NCBI GenBank assembly: GCA_002737585.1
Contig: NSIA01000029.1
Span: 933 to 11,524 of the forward strand
DNA length: 10,592 nt
Reading direction: 5' to 3'
Source of the DNA: Planctomycetaceae bacterium
GTDB lineage: Bacteria > Planctomycetota > Phycisphaerae > Phycisphaerales > SM1A02
Part shown: positions 7,142-10,592 of the stretch, piece after piece
Layout: every line of letters starts with the position of its first letter
How positions within the stretch are numbered: position 1 is the first letter of the stretch
The notes under the pieces: generated by a model
What the model was told of the DNA's origin: nothing
The model's database searches: none
The model's input: the letters and a program-made list of their open reading frames with translations, nothing else
Position numbers and translations under genes: made by a program

Positions 7142-8203
7142 ATGACATCCGTTGTGGGAATCGTTCCCCTCTATAACCACGCACTCACGGTTCCGGAGGT
7201 GCTCTCCGGCCTACAGGCACACGGCCTCTATGCCTTGGTAGTGGACGACGGCAGTACGGACGGCGGCGCAGATGTCGCGGAACAATGGCTGATTGCGAAC
7301 GGCGCGCCCGGCCAAGTGATCCGACTCGCTCACAATCAGGGAAAGGCAGCCGCGCTGCTCGCTGGATTTGCAGCCGCTGCGGATCGCGGCGCAACACACG
7401 CACTGACCATGGACGCCGATGGTCAACACGACAGTGCGCGCATTGCAGCGTTTCTCCATGCTCTCCCCACGGAGTGCCCGGAACAGACGCTGGTCCTCGG
7501 TGATCGTCGCGCCCTGCCGCGCAACTATCCAACGGTGCGGCTCTGCGGTCGATTTCTGAGTGGACTGGCGGTACGCACTGCCTGCGGAGCAATCGTTGGC
7601 GACGCCGCGTGCGGTATGCGGTTGTACCCGCTTGCCATGACGCGAACATTGCGGTGCATCAGCGGCCGCTATGCATGGGAAGAAGAAGCGATCATCCGGC
7701 TCGTATGGGCGGGCGCATCTATCCAGCAAGTAGAGATCCCGGTCATCTATCGCGATGCCGCCGTTGCGCCAAGTCATTATCAATTTAGACGTGATTGGAC
7801 CGAAGGCACGCTGGTGCTGGTGTTCAGCATCATCGTGCGCGCGTTCACTACCGGACGACGTTGGGCACGCAACGGATCCACACGCGTCGACCTGCTGTGG
7901 CCGCTCGGCCATCGAACCAGTATGGCGCGATGCATGATGAACATGCTGGCAGCATTCACCTTTGCTATCACTGCGTTCACAATGGCTGCGCTCACCTTGT
8001 TGGGCGCGCCGATTCCCGTGACCGCATCCATGGCGGCCATCATCATGTGTGTAGCTTGGCGAACCAACGCACCGATCGTGCTCTTTGCCATCGGATTGAC
8101 TGCCGGAATCATGGCTCCCGGTGCAACGTTGTTTGCGGCACCAATCATTGGTGCGACGTGGAGTTTCATCGCGGTCCGCCGACGGCGCAGCGCTGGCCGT
8201 TAA
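7142..8203 (+). CDS. GT2-family glycosyltransferase with C-terminal membrane segments
   Basis: The 353-residue protein starts with a GT-A fold of glycosyltransferase family 2, similar to dolichol/polyprenyl-phosphate mannosyltransferases. The nucleotide-sugar binding DDGSTD is at 35-40, and the metal-binding DADGQHD is at 91-97 (DxD at 91-93). An acceptor-side CGMRLYP lies at 157-163, and WEEEAIIR at 179-186 probably holds the catalytic acid. SHYQFRRD at 211-218 resembles a segment seen in GT2 enzymes of aryl polyene-type clusters. The C-terminal third carries several hydrophobic segments (about 224-236, 264-288, 309-327, 329-345), so it is probably an inner-membrane enzyme glycosylating a lipid carrier or lipid product. 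It starts 27 bp from the divergent aminotransferase and its TAA shares the bases TTAA with the stop of the convergent acyltransferase. The sugar and acceptor cannot be read from sequence. Confidence 0.85.
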   Translation: MTSVVGIVPLYNHALTVPEVLSGLQAHGLYALVVDDGSTDGGADVAEQWLIANGAPGQVIRLAHNQGKAAALLAGFAAAADRGATHALTMDADGQHDSARIAAFLHALPTECPEQTLVLGDRRALPRNYPTVRLCGRFLSGLAVRTACGAIVGDAACGMRLYPLAMTRTLRCISGRYAWEEEAIIRLVWAGASIQQVEIPVIYRDAAVAPSHYQFRRDWTEGTLVLVFSIIVRAFTTGRRWARNGSTRVDLLWPLGHRTSMARCMMNMLAAFTFAITAFTMAALTLLGAPIPVTASMAAIIMCVAWRTNAPIVLFAIGLTAGIMAPGATLFAAPIIGATWSFIAVRRRRSAGR

Positions 8204-8919
8204 CCGCCGCGCAACGCTTCGATCTCGTGACGCATCCGGGCTAGAAAATCACCATTTGATTCATCCGCGCCGATCCGCATTGGGGTGCCCGCGTTGACAT
8301 GCACTGGACCGGGATTGATGAACTTTCCGCCCACGGGCAGCAACCCGTCACTCCCTTCAATCCAAATTGGAAGCACCCGCGCATGAGTGAGACGCGCAAT
8401 GTGCGCAACGCCCATACGAAAGCGCCCCAGCGTTGCACCCCGTGCCCGCGTCCCTTCCGGAAACAAGATCACGTTCCAACCTGCCTGCAGTAGTCCGGTG
8501 ATCCGCTCGACACCGTCGCCCATGTCATCACCACGACCGATCAGGCACACGCGGTACGTTCGCACCACATACGCACACAACGCCGTGCGCAACCACCGCT
8601 TGACTCCGCGATCGGTGGCAGCGGGCGAAAAGTAGTCCCGCGCACCCACAGTGGCCGTGCGTGCACGGATCGTCGCCGGCAGCGCATGGCGAATTGCCGC
8701 TGTATCAAGCAAGCTCCGATGGTTAGCAGAGAGAATCATCGGTCCCTCCGCAAACTTGGCGCTATCCAGGCCCGCAGAAGTGAACCGGACGCGACAAGCG
8801 TGCTCAACAATATCACTACTGCGGTCACCGATCCATGCAAACGCGCTGGCCGTCGGCCCGGTCAATGCGCGCACCGACTCTGGCATGTCGACTGATTCGT
8901 GAATGCCCGAGCCTGCCAT
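8200..8919 (-). CDS. PlsC-like 1-acylglycerol-phosphate acyltransferase family protein
   Basis: This 239-residue protein belongs to the LPLAT/AGPAT (PlsC) family, which transfers acyl chains to lysolipids or other acceptors at the inner membrane. The catalytic NHRSLLD gives HX4D with His67 and Asp72. The phosphate-binding motif FPEGTRAR is at 153-160, and the late motif LPIWIEG is at 183-189. The length is normal for the family. It starts 2 nt after the stop of the DUF2141-type lipoprotein gene, in whose end an AAGG-type ribosome site lies, so it is third in the hpnH operon. It differs in motif class from the LpxL-like acyltransferase at 2953-3858 (HX4D rather than HX4E). The acceptor is unknown. 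Acylation of a lipid made by this region is as possible as ordinary phosphatidate synthesis. Confidence 0.87.
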   Translation of the reverse strand: MAGSGIHESVDMPESVRALTGPTASAFAWIGDRSSDIVEHACRVRFTSAGLDSAKFAEGPMILSANHRSLLDTAAIRHALPATIRARTATVGARDYFSPAATDRGVKRWLRTALCAYVVRTYRVCLIGRGDDMGDGVERITGLLQAGWNVILFPEGTRARGATLGRFRMGVAHIARLTHARVLPIWIEGSDGLLPVGGKFINPGPVHVNAGTPMRIGADESNGDFLARMRHEIEALRGG

Positions 8920-8921
8920 GG

Positions 8922-9413
8922 TCAGCGTGCCTTTCCAATCAAGTGCATCTCCAGGCGATTGTCACCCGCCACCGGCACCATGGCACAGGCACTCCATGAC
9001 GGCGGCAACAACGGCGCAGGCTTACCACTGAATCCCCACGGTTCTATGGGTATTCCCAGCGCACCTCGGTTGAGTTCTCCATTTGAGTCAAGGTCCTGAA
9101 AGACCGACACCACCACCGCCTGTCCCGCGCGCGCATGCAATTCAAACTCGGCGCGTTCGGCAGTTGCCGGAACGCTGAAACCCTCCGTGATTCCTCCACG
9201 CGTCAAAAAGGTGGCGCGATCGGCGTAGAGCGCACAGCGCACCACACCGCGGCCGGGAGTGATGCCCAAGACCGTGACATGAAGCGTCGCTGGCGCCTCG
9301 TCAGAGCGAACAGGTTCGGTGGAATGACATCCAGCCTGCAAGACCGCCGCCATCACTGCTGCCGCGGGCGTGGCCATGACCACGCGACCACCGCGACGCA
9401 GCACGCCAATCAC
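8922..9413 (-). CDS. DUF2141-type lipoprotein
   Basis: This 163-residue protein has an Arg-containing N-terminus (RRGGR at 6-10), a hydrophobic stretch (11-25) and a lipobox LQAGC, so Cys29 is the likely lipidated residue. The mature domain is a small beta-rich fold with the DUF2141 hallmark VFQDLDSNGELNRGALGIP at 104-122 followed by EPWGFSG. This Asp/Asn-rich loop recalls calcium-binding loops, and no enzymatic function is established for the family. The start is a GTG at 9413-9411 overlapping the hpnH stop as GTGA, with a GA-rich stretch upstream. A later in-frame ATG at 9377 would remove the positive n-region of the signal peptide, so GTG is preferred. It is the second gene of the hpnH operon, probably facing the periplasm or outer membrane. 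Confidence 0.82.
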   Translation of the reverse strand: MIGVLRRGGRVVMATPAAAVMAAVLQAGCHSTEPVRSDEAPATLHVTVLGITPGRGVVRCALYADRATFLTRGGITEGFSVPATAERAEFELHARAGQAVVVSVFQDLDSNGELNRGALGIPIEPWGFSGKPAPLLPPSWSACAMVPVAGDNRLEMHLIGKAR

Positions 9414-10462
9414 GCTGCGCTCTTCTCGCCGACATCTTTCGCAAGACCCAACTGCACCAAACGCTCAATGGGTCGATGCGGCTTCTTGGATTCCTCAACC
9501 AGGCGCTTCGCTGCAGCCTCATTGGGATAGAGCGGCGCAACCAGCGCCTTCACGTTTGCCCAAATGCCAGTGACACCGGAGAACGTGTAGTCAACAGCTG
9601 TTGGCTCGTAGCCACAGTGCACCATGCAATTCTGGCACTTGGGATTGCCGCTCTTCACGCCGTAGCGTTCCCAAGCGGTGTCTTCCATGAGTTCCTTGAA
9701 GGTGTCGTAGTACCCCTCTTGCAGCAGGTAGCACGGCTTCTGCCATCCAAAGATGTTGAAAGCCGGACTGCCCCACGGAGTGCACTCAAAGTCGCGCTTA
9801 CCCATGAGGAACTCAAGAAAGAGCGGGCTCATGTTGAACTTCCAGCTCTTCTTGCGATTGGAAAGAATCATCTCAAAGAGCTCATTGGTCTTGCGGCGAC
9901 CAAGAAAACTATCTTGATCGGGGGCCTTGTCGTAGGCGTATCCAGGGCTGACCATCATGCCTTCAACACCAAGTTCCATCATCTCATCAAAGAACCCGCG
10001 CACCGAAGCAGGATCAGTGGCTTGAAAGAGCGTGGTGTTGGTGGTGACGCGGAAACCCATCTTCACTGCCAGGCGGATGCCTTCGAGCGCCTTCTGGAAT
10101 GTTCCCTCGCGACACACCGCAAAGTCATGGTGCTCTTCTTGGCCATCCATGTGAACACTGAAGCTCAAGTACTTGCTTGGTTTGAACAACCCGGCTTCCA
10201 ACTTCTCCTTTAAGAGGAGCGCGTTGGTGCACAGGTAGATGTACTTCCTGCGCGCCACCAAGGCTTCAACAAGTTCCTTGATCTCTGGATGCAAGAGCGG
10301 CTCGCCGCCGGGAATACTGACCATCGGCGCGCCACACTCGTCCACCGCGCGCATGCATTCTGCAACGCTGAGGTTCTTCTTCAAGATGTGCGGCGGGTAC
10401 TGAATCTTGCCGCAGCCAGCGCATGACAGGTTGCAACGAAACAACGGCTCAAGCATGAGCAC
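9410..10462 (-). CDS. hpnH: Hopanoid radical SAM protein HpnH (adenosylhopane synthase)
   Basis: HpnH couples a 5'-deoxyadenosyl radical to hopene (diploptene) to give adenosylhopane, the entry to C35 bacteriohopanepolyols. The frame shows FRCNLSCAGCGKI, a CX3CX2C radical SAM cluster (Cys10, 14 and 17 from this start). The SAM-binding SIPGGEPLLHPEI follows at about 49-61, then IYLCTNALLL and SFSVHMDGQEEHHD. A C-terminal Cys group (CQNCMVHCGYEP) probably ligates another site or is structural. This 350-residue frame opens at a GTG (10462). The family normally starts about 28 codons earlier, and that stretch is present but interrupted by TAG at 10522-10520 (listed separately). If the nonsense codon is real, translation could only begin at this GTG or the ATG two codons later, keeping the cluster but losing the N-terminal helix. 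The 3' end overlaps the next gene by 4 bp (GTGA). Confidence 0.9.
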   Translation of the reverse strand: MLMLEPLFRCNLSCAGCGKIQYPPHILKKNLSVAECMRAVDECGAPMVSIPGGEPLLHPEIKELVEALVARRKYIYLCTNALLLKEKLEAGLFKPSKYLSFSVHMDGQEEHHDFAVCREGTFQKALEGIRLAVKMGFRVTTNTTLFQATDPASVRGFFDEMMELGVEGMMVSPGYAYDKAPDQDSFLGRRKTNELFEMILSNRKKSWKFNMSPLFLEFLMGKRDFECTPWGSPAFNIFGWQKPCYLLQEGYYDTFKELMEDTAWERYGVKSGNPKCQNCMVHCGYEPTAVDYTFSGVTGIWANVKALVAPLYPNEAAAKRLVEESKKPHRPIERLVQLGLAKDVGEKSAA

Positions 10463-10546
10463 TAAGGGGTAACGCTTGATTCCACGGATCCGTTGTCCGA
10501 GAACGTACGAAGCAACGGTCTACATCTGGGAAATCGGGACGGCCAT
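10463..10546 (-). other. hpnH: Original 5' end of hpnH, interrupted by an in-frame TAG
   Basis: Read in the hpnH frame from the ATG at 10546, this gives MAVPISQM, then TAG at 10522-10520, then TVASYVLGQRIRGIKRYPLV leading directly into LMLEPLFRCN. The family start is M-A-V-P-x-x-Q-M-W-T-V, so the TAG stands exactly where Trp (TGG) is expected, one G-to-A change away. The reading frame is otherwise undamaged and the flanking residues are conserved. Possible causes are a sequencing or assembly error, a recent nonsense mutation, or amber suppression. A weak GGAA lies 5 nt upstream of the ATG. Confidence 0.8.
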
Positions 10547-10592
10547 GGTGGTTCCGGGGTTCCTGGGGGGGGCAAAGGAAATCTTCACAAAC
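10547..10592. other. Region upstream of hpnH with an 8-G run
   Basis: This short stretch precedes the hpnH ATG and would hold its leader. It contains a run of eight G at 10565-10572 (eight C on the coding strand), a type of homopolymer prone to read errors. No promoter hexamers are clear in the 46 bases available. Confidence 0.35.

Noticed and set aside
7115..7180. GTG start at 7180 for the aminotransferase
   Set aside because: It would overlap the first 39 bases of the divergent glycosyltransferase and adds 22 residues outside the aminotransferase fold.
9476..10213. Plus-strand open frame of 245 codons
   Set aside because: It lies wholly opposite hpnH, which has clear radical SAM motifs and family-wide similarity. 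The plus-strand product has none.
10565..10572. Eight-G run as a phase-variation tract for hpnH
   Set aside because: It lies upstream of the ATG and not in the coding frame, so slippage would not switch the frame. A sequencing artefact near the window end is equally likely.

Overview
The window looks like accessory lipid and envelope metabolism of a diderm (Gram-negative type) bacterium. This rests on two lipoproteins with lipoboxes, an LpxL/HtrB-type acyltransferase and a hopanoid radical SAM enzyme (HpnH). The lineage cannot be fixed from sequence alone. A hopanoid-making Planctomycetota member, or a similar moderately GC-rich diderm, would fit, but this is a guess. No tRNA, rRNA, CRISPR array, insertion sequence or clear terminator was found. 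Gene density is very high and no gap exceeds about 125 bp.

Left half, minus strand (5195 down to 1): four translationally coupled genes. In transcription order they are (i) a methyltransferase fused to an ABC ATPase, (ii) an LpxL/HtrB-like lysophospholipid acyltransferase, (iii) an ABC-2 type membrane permease, and (iv) a large protein with two ketosynthase folds that runs off the left edge. The three junctions are ATGA, TGATG and ATGA overlaps, and each downstream gene has a good Shine-Dalgarno sequence. In the last gene the first ketosynthase keeps its Cys-His-His triad. The second has Arg where the Cys should be, so it resembles a chain-length factor fused to its ketosynthase. Together the four genes read as a module that builds an acyl or polyketide chain, methylates and transfers it, and exports it across the inner membrane.

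Middle (5319 to 8203): a small plus-strand lipoprotein of unknown function, a minus-strand class III aminotransferase of the HpnO-like type, and a plus-strand GT2 glycosyltransferase with C-terminal membrane segments. Gene orientation alternates here.

Right part, minus strand (10546 down to 8200): hpnH, then a DUF2141-type lipoprotein overlapping it by 4 bp, then a PlsC-like acyltransferase 2 nt later. HpnH makes adenosylhopane, the first step of C35 bacteriohopanepolyol side chains. The HpnO-like aminotransferase could act later in the same pathway. The conserved N-terminus of HpnH is present upstream of the usable ORF but is cut by an in-frame TAG where the family has Trp. Near the window end this may be a sequencing error, a real nonsense mutation, or a suppressed codon.

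The two domain fusions inside one tightly coupled export operon, next to hopanoid genes, are the most distinctive feature of the window.
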